Shown here: piece by piece, positions 32,755 through 40,526 of the stretch | How the letters are laid out: every line of letters begins with the position of its first letter | Numbering within the stretch: position 1 is the stretch's first letter | Assembly (NCBI GenBank): GCA_023392285.1 | Contig: JAEVZK010000110.1 | Location: 1-52,704, forward strand | Direction: 5' to 3' | DNA length: 52,704 nucleotides | Source: Armatimonadota bacterium | GTDB lineage: Bacteria > Armatimonadota > Fimbriimonadia > Fimbriimonadales > Fimbriimonadaceae | Position numbers and translations under genes: made by a program | Notes under the pieces: generated by a model | Databases searched by the model: none | Seen by the model: the letters and a program-made list of their open reading frames with translations, nothing else | Told to the model about the DNA's origin: nothing

Positions 32755-33066
32755 ATGGATATCGCAATTGGAATCGGTTTGGCGGTTGGAATCGCCGGAT
32801 TAGGAGTCGGCCTCGGCCAAGGTCTCGCCGCTAACGGTGGTCTGAATGGCATGGCACGTCAGCCGGAAGCTGCAAAGCAGATCAACAACTCGATGCTGCT
32901 CGCCCTCGTCTTCTTGGAGCTGGTCTTCCTGCTCTCGTTCGTTCTTGGCTTCTTGATGATCGGTAAGATCGGATCGGCGACCCCGGCCGCTACCACCTCG
33001 TCAAGAATCGAATCCAAGACGAGAGTTGCAGATAATTCCATTCTCGCCAACCCGGCACAGCCGTAA
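32755..33066 (+). CDS. atpE: F-type ATP synthase subunit c with extended C-terminal tail
   Basis: The 103-residue proteolipid has two helices around the conserved ARQPEA loop (Arg35). Glu55 in LVFLELVFLL is the ion-carrying carboxylate. A Gln (Gln22) of the Na+-type helix is present, but the residue after Glu55 is Leu rather than Ser or Thr, so proton coupling is more likely. The tail of about 30 residues after the second helix (residues 72-103) is longer than the usual few. A GGAGG site lies 14 nt before the ATG at 32755. Confidence 0.95.
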   Translation: MDIAIGIGLAVGIAGLGVGLGQGLAANGGLNGMARQPEAAKQINNSMLLALVFLELVFLLSFVLGFLMIGKIGSATPAATTSSRIESKTRVADNSILANPAQP

Positions 33067-33093
33067 CTTTGGCAGCGCTAAACGCGCACTCAC

Positions 33094-33711
33094 ATGATGG
33101 AAAAACAAGTAACTAAGAGTTCAGGAGCAACCCGAGCAGCACTTATGCTGCTCGGCCTCATCTTTATTGTCGCCGGGTACTTCTCGTACGGAAAACCTTG
33201 GACGACTCCAGAGATGTTTGCTGGGCTGGGCTTGGATATCTCGAAGGTCATCGTCAACGTTGGCTTCTTCCTGCTATTCATTCAGATCATCAACATCTAC
33301 TTCTACTCGCCGCTCCACGAGGCAATCGAGGAGCGCAACGGAGAACTCGAGCAAACGTTCAACGAGGCAGATAACCTCAAGAAGCAGATGAGCGAGATGC
33401 GAACGGACTATGAAGCCCGACTCAAAGCTACCGAAGCTCAAGCTCGCGAACAGATCCAGGCGCAAATCAAGGAAGCGCAGAATCTGCGGCAGACCCTGAT
33501 GAGCGAGGCGACCGCAAAGGCGGACGAACTCGTCCGGCGAGCCAATCAGGAAATCGAGGCCGAACGGTCGAGAGTCCTGAGCGAACTGAGACTCGAAGTC
33601 GTCAACTTGACTCTTGCCGCCACCGAAAAGCTGATTGGCGAGAACATGGATAACGACAAGAATCGACGCCTGGTCAACGAGTTCATCGACAAGGTCGAGG
33701 TGAAAGCCTAA
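33094..33711 (+). CDS. atpF: F-type ATP synthase subunit b
   Basis: The 205-residue protein has two hydrophobic stretches (about 10-28 and 50-70) and then a long charged helix that forms the peripheral stalk. The second hydrophobic stretch (VIVNVGFFLLFIQIINIYFYSPL) is the canonical b anchor, so the N-terminal one is an extension. The C-terminal segment LAATEKLIGENMDNDKNRRLVNEFIDKVE is typical. Its stop overlaps the delta-subunit start by one base (TAATG). Confidence 0.92.
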   Translation: MMEKQVTKSSGATRAALMLLGLIFIVAGYFSYGKPWTTPEMFAGLGLDISKVIVNVGFFLLFIQIINIYFYSPLHEAIEERNGELEQTFNEADNLKKQMSEMRTDYEARLKATEAQAREQIQAQIKEAQNLRQTLMSEATAKADELVRRANQEIEAERSRVLSELRLEVVNLTLAATEKLIGENMDNDKNRRLVNEFIDKVEVKA

Positions 33712-34271
33712 TGGCACAGGGCGATGCCCGGATTGGCAAGCGATATGCGCAGGCCCTGTTCGGCACTGCCCAGCGCTTCGACGTCGTTCAGTCGGTGGAG
33801 GATGACCTTACGTCCATCGTGAATCTGATGGAAAAGGATCGAGGGTTCCGTGACTTTATCATGGCCCCTTACACCAGCCGCGAAGAGAAGATCAAAATCA
33901 TCGAGCGCCTATTCAGCGATCGCGTAACCGCTCTCACCATGCAGGTGCTGCGGGTCATGCTCGAAAAGCGCCGCGAAACCGAAATCGAAGCGGTGAAAGA
34001 CGAGTTTGTCGCTCTTCGCAGAGCGGCGAACGACACGCTCTTCGTAGTTGTGACAAGCGCGCAGGAACTCGACGCGAACCAGAAGAAGGCCCTCACCGCC
34101 AAAATTACGAAAACGACCGGCAAGAAAGTCGAGGCGGAATATACGACCGACCCGAGCTTGATCGCCGGAGTGAAGGTGACGTACGAAAACTACGTCCTCG
34201 ACGGTACCGTCAAGGGTGGGTTCGCTCACCTACGCGATAAACTGAAGCACGACTTACTCAAACAAATCTAA
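33711..34271 (+). CDS. atpH: F-type ATP synthase subunit delta
   Basis: The 186-residue OSCP/delta subunit connects the peripheral stalk to the top of F1. It starts with IGKRYAQALFGTAQR and ends in the conserved IAGVKVTYENYVLDGTVKGGFAHLRDKL. Motifs and length match the family. It overlaps atpF by one base and precedes atpA by 44 nt. Confidence 0.95.
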   Translation: MAQGDARIGKRYAQALFGTAQRFDVVQSVEDDLTSIVNLMEKDRGFRDFIMAPYTSREEKIKIIERLFSDRVTALTMQVLRVMLEKRRETEIEAVKDEFVALRRAANDTLFVVVTSAQELDANQKKALTAKITKTTGKKVEAEYTTDPSLIAGVKVTYENYVLDGTVKGGFAHLRDKLKHDLLKQI

Positions 34272-34315
34272 GCGCAAGGGGCGGCGCACTTTAACGACCC
34301 CACCAAGACAAAGAT

Positions 34316-35914
34316 ATGGCCATTCGACCGGAAGAGATTACAGACATTCTCAAGCGAGAGCTCGAACAGTTCGAGAACAAAGTTGAGACCGAACACGTTG
34401 GGACCGTCCTGCAGGTAGGCGACGGTATCGCTCGAGTTTACGGTTTGCCCGACTGCCAAATGGGCGAGCTCCTTGAGTTTCCAAACAACGTCATGGGGCT
34501 CGCGCTAAACTTGGAAGAAGATTCCATCGGCGCGGTACTCATCGGCGACGAAACCCTGATCAAAGAAGGGGATACCGTGCGAGAGACTGGCCGCATCATC
34601 GAAATCCCTGTCGGACGCGGAATGCTTGGCCGCGTGGTCAATGCTCTTGGCCAGCCGATCGATGGAAAGGGACCGATCGCAGGGGAAGGTTTCAAGCGAC
34701 TCGAAGTCATGGCTCCCGGCGTTGTCGAACGACAACCGGTTACCGAGCCGCTCCAAACAGGTGTCAAAGCTATTGACGCGATGATTCCGATTGGACGCGG
34801 TCAGCGCGAGCTGGTCATCGGCGACCGCCAAACCGGTAAGACAGCCATTTGTATCGACGCGATCCTCAACCAGAAGTACACCCATGAAGCGGGTAACGAT
34901 CCGGTTTACTGCATCTATGTTGCCTGCGGCCAGAAGATGGCAAACGTTGCGCGCGTCGTACAAACCTTGACTGAAAACGGAGCAATGGAGTACACGACGA
35001 TCGTGGTCGCCTCTGCGGCAGACTCGAACGCGATGCAGTATCTTGCGCCATTTGCGGGAGCGACGATAGGTGAATACTTCCGAGACAACGGCCAACATGG
35101 CCTCGTCGTCTACGACGACCTTTCCAAGCACGCCCAAGCTTATCGTGCGCTTTCCCTGCTTCTGCGCCGGCCGCCTGGACGCGAAGCCTATCCGGGCGAC
35201 GTTTTCTATCTCCACAGCCGCCTTCTGGAACGCGCGGCAAAGCTCAGTGACGAAAAGGGTGGCGGTTCGCTTACAGCGCTCCCGATCATTGAAACTCAAT
35301 CCGGAGACGTGTCGGCTTACATTCCGACGAACGTGATTTCGATCACCGACGGCCAGATTTACCTTGAGCCCGACCTATTCTTCGCGGGCGTTCGCCCCGC
35401 GATCAACGTCGGTATTTCGGTGAGTCGCGTTGGTGGAAACGCTCAGATCAAGGCGATGAAGTCTGTTGCTGGAAAGCTGAAGCTTGAAATGGCTCAGTAC
35501 CGCGACGTTGCCGCTTTCGCCCAATTCGCGTCCGACCTCGACGTCGCGACCCAGCGCCAGCTGATCCGCGGTCAACGACTGACGGAGCTGCTCAAGCAAG
35601 ATCTCGCTTCTCCTTACACGGTTGAAGATCAGGTGATCTCGATCTTCGCGGGAGGTGTCGGTGTGCTGGATGAACTCACCAATGATCAAGTCAAGCCTTT
35701 CGAGAGCGGCTTGCTCAAGTTCGTCCATGACAAATATCCCGATATCCCAGAGACGATTCGCACTTCGAAGGCGCTGTCAAAGGATAATGAGGCTACTCTG
35801 GAGAAAGCGATCAGGGAATATGCGGACATCTTCAAGAAGCAGGGTCCGAAAGGCCTGACTCAATACAACGTGGGCAAAACTGCCGACGATGCGTTGGTCG
35901 AAGCAGCCAAGTAG
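34316..35914 (+). CDS. atpA: F-type ATP synthase subunit alpha
   Basis: The 532-residue non-catalytic nucleotide-binding subunit of F1. Walker A is GDRQTGKT (169-176), followed by IYVACGQKMANVARVV, YDDLSKHAQAYRALSLLLRRPPGREAYPGDVFYLHSRLLERAAKL (split here by position only) and the FFAGVRPAINVGISVSRVGG end of the nucleotide domain. The length is slightly above the usual 500-515. It is followed directly by a strong terminator, so the first ATP synthase transcript ends here rather than continuing to gamma and beta. Confidence 0.97.
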   Translation: MAIRPEEITDILKRELEQFENKVETEHVGTVLQVGDGIARVYGLPDCQMGELLEFPNNVMGLALNLEEDSIGAVLIGDETLIKEGDTVRETGRIIEIPVGRGMLGRVVNALGQPIDGKGPIAGEGFKRLEVMAPGVVERQPVTEPLQTGVKAIDAMIPIGRGQRELVIGDRQTGKTAICIDAILNQKYTHEAGNDPVYCIYVACGQKMANVARVVQTLTENGAMEYTTIVVASAADSNAMQYLAPFAGATIGEYFRDNGQHGLVVYDDLSKHAQAYRALSLLLRRPPGREAYPGDVFYLHSRLLERAAKLSDEKGGGSLTALPIIETQSGDVSAYIPTNVISITDGQIYLEPDLFFAGVRPAINVGISVSRVGGNAQIKAMKSVAGKLKLEMAQYRDVAAFAQFASDLDVATQRQLIRGQRLTELLKQDLASPYTVEDQVISIFAGGVGVLDELTNDQVKPFESGLLKFVHDKYPDIPETIRTSKALSKDNEATLEKAIREYADIFKKQGPKGLTQYNVGKTADDALVEAAK

Positions 35915-35935
35915 TATCCAAAACGGTTGTACCGG

Positions 35936-35967
35936 AAGGGCGGAGATAGTGATCTCCGCCCTTTTTT
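35936..35967 (+). terminator. Intrinsic terminator after atpA
   Basis: A perfect 10-bp stem (35938-35947 with 35952-35961) with a four-base loop AGTG is followed by six T. It ends the atpZ-I-B-E-F-H-A operon. The preceding AA allows bidirectional pairing with the T run, so it may also serve the convergent CoiA-like gene. Confidence 0.93.
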
Positions 35968-36053
35968 GCATCTTGATCGAGATCCAAATGTGGCGAATAG
36001 GCTCTAGCGGGCAACAATCGACTGCCTAGGCTGATCTCGATTCAAAAAGCTCT

Positions 36054-36707
36054 TCAGTGAAAGAGCTTTTCACAGAAGTGACCCAGCGGGATTATTTTGG
36101 CCTCGCCCCGCACGTGCTTGCCTCTCGCAAAGGATTTGATCTGCAGCACATCGGAGCTACGAATCGTCTCCTGCCAACTAATTTCTAGACGTCCACTCCG
36201 CGGATTTAGGTATTTCATGGATCGCCCAAGGCTGAACCCGTGGACAAAAATCGGCTTTCTCGCCACACGCCAGCTAAGTCGCTCATGGGCCCAAGTGAAT
36301 TCTGTCTGGTTTCCCACAGACTCAACTCGTAAGCGATTCTGAAGGACCGTTCCATCGAGTAGCCATACCATCTTGCCGTAGAAGGCTTCACGCTCTTGAA
36401 TCTGGACCGCAGAAAGGGATGAATGCTGAAGCTCTACTACGCAATCGTCGGAGGACAGCATGTCCGCTCGGTGCTCTCCCATGCAAACTTCAGCACGTTC
36501 GGGAGGTACTTGGAGTTTCCAGTTCTGGTGCCATTCCGATTCTCCTTCTTGCCATCGGTCGCAGTCGATGGTGACGAGATGCGCCCAATGCCACACCCGA
36601 ACCTTTCCGCATTTTGGAAGGACTACTTCGCCGCAGGTGGGGCATGTGCCGGTTCTTCGGGGGGCCGGTTCTATCTTCACGCCTCGAGCGTCATGGGCAT
36701 AGAACAC
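36054..36707 (-). CDS. CoiA-like nuclease-fold protein
   Basis: The 217-residue protein has a zinc-ribbon-like start (CPTCG, with a following PKCGKVRVWHWAH) and a CoiA-type restriction-nuclease-like core. The core shows EGESEWHQNWK (about 55-64), HRADM (79-83) and VELQHSSLSAVQIQEREAFY, with the D-[EQ]xQ-type acidic motif. CoiA promotes recombination in natural transformation in Firmicutes; here the role is unknown. The frame is open to a GTG at 36779, but GTG 36707 has TACATT exactly 6 nt upstream and avoids overlap with the divergent gene. It lies between atpA and atpG, unrelated to ATP synthesis. Confidence 0.78.
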   Translation of the reverse strand: MFYAHDARGVKIEPAPRRTGTCPTCGEVVLPKCGKVRVWHWAHLVTIDCDRWQEGESEWHQNWKLQVPPERAEVCMGEHRADMLSSDDCVVELQHSSLSAVQIQEREAFYGKMVWLLDGTVLQNRLRVESVGNQTEFTWAHERLSWRVARKPIFVHGFSLGRSMKYLNPRSGRLEISWQETIRSSDVLQIKSFARGKHVRGEAKIIPLGHFCEKLFH

Positions 36708-36713
36708 GTGTTC

Positions 36714-36719
36714 AATGTA
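36714..36719 (-). promoter_or_regulatory. -10-like TACATT, leaderless start of CoiA-like gene
   Basis: TACATT ends 6 nt before GTG 36707 on the minus strand; it lies 9 nt from the opposite-strand box at 36729. Confidence 0.45.
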
Positions 36720-36728
36720 CCCTTGCGC

Positions 36729-36734
36729 TATGCT
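36729..36734 (+). promoter_or_regulatory. -10-like TATGCT, leaderless start of hypothetical gene
   Basis: TATGCT ends 6 nt before ATG 36741. With the box at 36714 it forms a head-to-head divergent promoter in which both -10 elements lie within 21 nt. Confidence 0.45.
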
Positions 36735-36740
36735 TGGTCC

Positions 36741-37127
36741 ATGAGAGTGCCATTCTGCTTCCTCCTCGAAGAGTTTCACATGCGCGAAGACGGGACTTGC
36801 GACATGATCGGGGTGCGGCGGCTCTTACAGTTCGACCAACTGCCACCAAGGCTTGGAAGCTTGCGTGTCGCGTATGGGCTTGAGCGGGAGCCGGATGAGA
36901 GTGACCAGCCAAAGCGCATACAAGTGCAGATTCTTGACTCGCGCTCGCTAGTTCTTCATCGGCAGGAGGACGTGCTGGACTCCGTGCCGCCCTTCGGCAT
37001 TCACGTATTTCCGGTGCCGGTGCAGATTTTCGAGACTGCGGGGTCGCATCAGATCGTCGTGCAGGTTGACGGCCACATCGCCTCGGTCACCCACTTCCAC
37101 ATCGTCACCCCGGAGAACATGGTTTAA
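36741..37127 (+). CDS. Hypothetical protein, DUF6941-like
   Basis: The 128-residue protein has a predicted beta-sandwich pattern. It starts with a FCFLLEEFHMREDGTCDMIGV segment resembling the small DUF6941 proteins (a strand with a DG turn followed by IG), then strands around LRVAYGLE, RIQVQILDSRS and FPVPVQIFETAGSHQIVVQVDG. It has no signal peptide or membrane segment. The frame extends upstream to 36423, but that part is antisense to the CoiA-like gene. It precedes atpG by 48 nt and may share its transcript. Confidence 0.6.
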   Translation: MRVPFCFLLEEFHMREDGTCDMIGVRRLLQFDQLPPRLGSLRVAYGLEREPDESDQPKRIQVQILDSRSLVLHRQEDVLDSVPPFGIHVFPVPVQIFETAGSHQIVVQVDGHIASVTHFHIVTPENMV

Positions 37128-37157
37128 GATGCTTGGCGCAACCGAGCACGGCGCAGG

Positions 37158-37163
37158 TAAACT
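37158..37163 (+). promoter_or_regulatory. -10-like TAAACT before atpG
   Basis: TAAACT ends 12 nt before ATG 37176, implying a leader of about five nt. It suggests that atpG has its own start point, separate from the atpA operon. Confidence 0.35.
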
Positions 37164-37175
37164 CTTCTCTTCTGT

Positions 37176-38027
37176 ATGGCGACGCTGAAGCAAATCCGTC
37201 AACGCATCCGAACCGCGAAGAATATTCGCCAGATCACACGGGCAATGAAACTGGTCGCGGCCGCACGGCTCCGCCGGGCAACCGATCGCGTGGTCGAAGC
37301 GCGCCCTTACTCCGACAAGATGCAGGGCTTTATGGCATCTCTCGCGAGCGCTGGCGAGTTGCCACCTCATCCATTGATGGAGAAGCGTGAGGTAAAGAAC
37401 GTCTGCCTCATCCTGATCACGGCGGACCGTGGCCTATCCGGCGCGTACAACTCTGCGCTGATCCGTAAGGCAGAAGACTACATCAAGGTAACTGACCAGC
37501 AGGTCAAGATCATCGGATACGGCAAGAAAGGGTTTCTTTATTTCGGCAAGCGCGGCCATAACGTGGTCAAGCAGGTCAACATGCCGAGTGCCGGAGCGAC
37601 GCTCGAAGATGCCATCCAGGTAGCCGACGAGGCTCGCCGCCTGTACGAATCGGGCGAGGTCGATGCCGTTTACGTGGTTTACAGCAAGTTCTTCTCCGCC
37701 ATTCGCCAGGTTCCGCAGATCGTGCAGCTCCTTCCCATCGAGCCACCCACCGGTGTGGAAGCCTCTGGATCGTTTAACTTCGAGCCAGACGCCGAGTCGC
37801 TGCTGAACGCGCTCCTTCCCCGCTACTTCTTAACCCTCGTCCAGCAAGCCCTGTTCGAAGGAACCGCTTCCTTTTTCGGGGCTCAGATGACCGCAATGAC
37901 CTCTGCCACCGACAACGCCGGAAAGATGATCAACGATTTGACGTTGAAGGCAAACCGCGAACGACAAGCAGCAATCACGACCGAGATTCTCGAGGTCGTC
38001 GGCGGCGCAGAAGCGCTCAAGGCCTAG
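37176..38027 (+). CDS. atpG: F-type ATP synthase subunit gamma
   Basis: The 283-residue central rotor subunit shows the N-terminal helix IRQRIRTAKNIRQITRAMKLV and LITADRGLSGAYNSALIR. Its C-terminal helix contains AMTSATDNAGKMINDLTLKANRERQAAITTEI (quoted in two parts in the family: AMTSATDNA and NRERQAAITTEI). Length matches. It is separated from atpA by two unrelated genes and a terminator, and it is not followed by atpD or atpC, which must lie elsewhere. Confidence 0.96.
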   Translation: MATLKQIRQRIRTAKNIRQITRAMKLVAAARLRRATDRVVEARPYSDKMQGFMASLASAGELPPHPLMEKREVKNVCLILITADRGLSGAYNSALIRKAEDYIKVTDQQVKIIGYGKKGFLYFGKRGHNVVKQVNMPSAGATLEDAIQVADEARRLYESGEVDAVYVVYSKFFSAIRQVPQIVQLLPIEPPTGVEASGSFNFEPDAESLLNALLPRYFLTLVQQALFEGTASFFGAQMTAMTSATDNAGKMINDLTLKANRERQAAITTEILEVVGGAEALKA

Positions 38028-38049
38028 GTTTGGTTTTCTGAAATTGGAG

Positions 38050-38085
38050 AAGCCTGCGCTAGCAAACTTAGTTTGCTCCTGGCTT
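38050..38085. terminator. Inverted repeat between convergent atpG and hisC
   Basis: AGCAAAC and GTTTGCT pair around a three-base loop (38061-38077), with an outer AAGCC/GGCTT pairing across 38050-38085. There is no long T run on either strand, so its role as a bidirectional terminator is uncertain. The hisC stop codon overlaps its right end. Confidence 0.45.
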
Positions 38086-39181
38086 ACTCCATCACTCGCT
38101 TGAATTCTCTGGCGAACGTCTCATTTTCATCCGGAGTGCCGATGCTCACCCGCAGATGGTTGGGCGCGCCGTAACCAGTGCAGGGCCTCGTGATGATTCC
38201 TCGCTCCAGCAATGCTTGGAACACCGGCATACAGGGGCGTTTGAGGTCGATAAAATGAAAGTTGGTCCAGCTCTCAGTGACTTCGCAGCCAGCTGCCTCC
38301 ACCGCCTCTTGCATTAACTTGAGTCCGGAGCGGTTATTCGCCAGGGTCATATTCAAAAATTCGGCGTCTCCCAGTGCGCCAATGGCTCCCGCCTGCGCCA
38401 AGCTGTTCACGTCGAACGGCGCACGTACACGGTCGAAGGCGTCTGCGATATAGGCAGGGACAAAACCGTAACCGATGCGCAGCCCTGCCAGACCATAAAT
38501 TTTGCTGAATGTCCGCAGGGCTACGACATTTTTGCCTGCGAGAACATACTCGCGCCCGTCGGGATAGTCCCCAGCGTCTTGAGCGAATTCGAAATAGGCT
38601 TCATCGAGGACGAGCAGGGTTTGGCTTGGCAGGTCCGCGATGAATGCATCCAGCTCGCGCTTCCTCACGATCGTTCCCGTCGGATTGTTCGGATTAGCGA
38701 TGAAGATAATCTTTGTGTTCGCTGTGACGGCTCGCGAAATTGCGCTCAAGTCATAGCGCCAGCCGGGAGACATTTCTGCCTTGATCAGCTTGCCCGGAGC
38801 AAGATCCACCGCCGCATCATACCGGGGAAAGCTGTGTTCTGCGGTGATGACCTCATCGTCTGGCGAGGAGAGCAGCGCGAGCCCAATCGCTCCAATCAGT
38901 TCATCGCTGCCGTTACCGACGACCACCTGATTGAACGGTGTTTCAAACTTCTCGGCGAGCGCCGTGCGGAGATCGAAAGAAGCTCCGTCGGGGTAAAGAT
39001 GTAGCTCAGGCAGCGCCTCTCGTATGGCTTCAAGGGCTTTAGGCGAAGGACCGAACGGATTTTCGTTGCTCGCGAGCTTGATCACATGGTCCAAGCCGAG
39101 TTCGCGCTTCACCGTCGAGATCGGCTTCCCCGGTTGATAGGGATGCATGCGAAGAACGTTCGATCGCACTTCAGTGGGCAT
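38084..39181 (-). CDS. hisC: Histidinol-phosphate aminotransferase
   Basis: The 365-residue fold-type I PLP enzyme transfers an amino group to imidazole acetol phosphate in histidine synthesis. It shows MHPYQPGKP, KLASNENPFGPSP, LYPDGASFDLRTALAEK, GNGSDELI, ANPNNPTGT and the PLP-Lys in TFSKIYGLAGLRIGY. The related aromatic or phenylalanine aminotransferases are possible alternatives. Two adjacent ATG codons exist; the second (39181) has TAAACT at exactly 6 nt and is chosen, the first would be at 39184. No other his gene is adjacent. Confidence 0.92.
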   Translation of the reverse strand: MPTEVRSNVLRMHPYQPGKPISTVKRELGLDHVIKLASNENPFGPSPKALEAIREALPELHLYPDGASFDLRTALAEKFETPFNQVVVGNGSDELIGAIGLALLSSPDDEVITAEHSFPRYDAAVDLAPGKLIKAEMSPGWRYDLSAISRAVTANTKIIFIANPNNPTGTIVRKRELDAFIADLPSQTLLVLDEAYFEFAQDAGDYPDGREYVLAGKNVVALRTFSKIYGLAGLRIGYGFVPAYIADAFDRVRAPFDVNSLAQAGAIGALGDAEFLNMTLANNRSGLKLMQEAVEAAGCEVTESWTNFHFIDLKRPCMPVFQALLERGIITRPCTGYGAPNHLRVSIGTPDENETFAREFKRVME

Positions 39182-39187
39182 CATCCC

Positions 39188-39193
39188 AGTTTA
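39188..39193 (-). promoter_or_regulatory. -10-like TAAACT, leaderless start of hisC
   Basis: TAAACT ends 6 nt before ATG 39181 on the minus strand. Confidence 0.5.
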
Positions 39194-39226
39194 CTTGCGC
39201 AGCCCCCAGACGGGCGCAGTTGTCCG

Positions 39227-40408
39227 CTACACGGCGGCCGATTCGATCACAGGCAAGACGAAGAAGGCTTTATCTAATGCTTGCTTCAAGTCCTCGATCA
39301 AATCTTCAGGATCTTCGATGCCGATACTCAGGCGAACGCCGGTCGGAGTCACCCCCATCTCCTGCCGCTGTTCCTCGGTCATGCACCCGTGCGACATGAG
39401 CGGCGGATAGCCAATAATGGACTCAACTCCACCCAAACTTTCGGCAAGCAAAAACACATTCGTGCTTTCCACAAATCGACAAGCGTTGGAGGCATCTCCT
39501 GCGATCTCGATCGCCACCATGCCTCCAAAACCCTTCGGCATCTGCTTCATTGCCAACGCGTACTGAGGGTAACTGGGGAGCCCGGGAAAATGAACCTTTG
39601 CGATGCGGGGGTCACTTTCCAAGAACTGGGCTACCTTCAGAGCGTTTGAACAGTGCCGCTCCATTCGCAGGCCGAGAGTCTTAACCCCACGCAAGCTGAG
39701 CCAGCAGTCGAAAGGCGACGGCGCCGCCCCGATCATTTTGCCAAATTCGAACACATGATCGTGGATCAAGGCATCGTTCGTAACCACCGCGCCTCCAATC
39801 ACGTCGCTATGGCCTCCAATATATTTGGTAGTCGAGTGCACCACAATATCCACGCCGAGGTCAAGTGGATTCTGGAGATAGGGAGAGGCAAAGGTGTTAT
39901 CAAAAACGGTGATCAGCCCTAGTGCTTTTGCCTCGCGCACAACTCCTTCGATATCGGACAGGGTCAAATTGGGGTTGGTGGGTGATTCAAAGATCACCAT
40001 CTTGGTGTTCTCTCGCGCTGCGTCACGCAGCGTCTCGGGCCGCGCCGCGTCGAACTTCGAGCTGGTGATTCCCTGACGAGGAAGAAGTTTGTCAGCGGAT
40101 CGAAAAGTTCCGCCGTAAATGTCCGACGCGATCAGAAGGTGATCGCCCGACTGCAACAGACTGAATGCAGCCGTGATGGCAGCCATCCCGCTTGAGAAGC
40201 AGACGCAATGTTTGCCATTCTCAAGCGAGGCTATGACTTCCTCCAAGGCCGTTCGAGTTGGATTCGCGCAACGCGTATAGTCGTGACGCGGCATCGAGTC
40301 CAAGTCCTTCCAAGCAAACGTGGCCGACTGATAGATCGGCGGAATGACTGGCATGAACTCGCCAGCAGGATCTTGAGCAACCCGAATGGCTTTGGTAGAG
40401 AACCTCAC
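39227..40408 (-). CDS. Cys/Met metabolism PLP enzyme (cystathionine gamma-synthase/lyase family)
   Basis: The 393-residue protein is a fold-type I gamma-family enzyme. PLP-Lys195 lies in VVHSTTKYIGGHSD; FSSGMAAITA, DNTFASPYLQNPL, LRGVKTLGLRMERH and the terminal VRLSIGIEDPEDLIEDL are present. The ESPTNPNL segment is that of the family. It could be cystathionine gamma-synthase, gamma-lyase or O-acetylhomoserine sulfhydrylase; I do not assign one. The GTG start is preceded by TAAACT at 6 nt. Confidence 0.9.
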   Translation of the reverse strand: MRFSTKAIRVAQDPAGEFMPVIPPIYQSATFAWKDLDSMPRHDYTRCANPTRTALEEVIASLENGKHCVCFSSGMAAITAAFSLLQSGDHLLIASDIYGGTFRSADKLLPRQGITSSKFDAARPETLRDAARENTKMVIFESPTNPNLTLSDIEGVVREAKALGLITVFDNTFASPYLQNPLDLGVDIVVHSTTKYIGGHSDVIGGAVVTNDALIHDHVFEFGKMIGAAPSPFDCWLSLRGVKTLGLRMERHCSNALKVAQFLESDPRIAKVHFPGLPSYPQYALAMKQMPKGFGGMVAIEIAGDASNACRFVESTNVFLLAESLGGVESIIGYPPLMSHGCMTEEQRQEMGVTPTGVRLSIGIEDPEDLIEDLKQALDKAFFVLPVIESAAV

Positions 40409-40414
40409 TTTATT

Positions 40415-40420
40415 AGTTTA
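40415..40420 (-). promoter_or_regulatory. -10-like TAAACT, leaderless start of Cys/Met enzyme gene
   Basis: TAAACT ends 6 nt before GTG 40408 on the minus strand. Confidence 0.5.
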
Positions 40421-40526
40421 CGCTTGCGATATCACGGACGTATAACTAATAAACGAAAATTAGTCTTACCAGTCAGAAATCAAAAAAGTTCAAGTTATCT
40501 CACCCTTTGATTAGAACATTCATTGG

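Noticed and set aside
34505..35299. 264-codon minus-strand frame opposite atpA
   Set aside because: Shadow of a highly conserved gene; no start signal or motif.
36423..36740. Extension of the hypothetical gene before atpG by about 106 codons
   Set aside because: Antisense to the CoiA-like gene; ATG 36741 has its own TATGCT at 6 nt.
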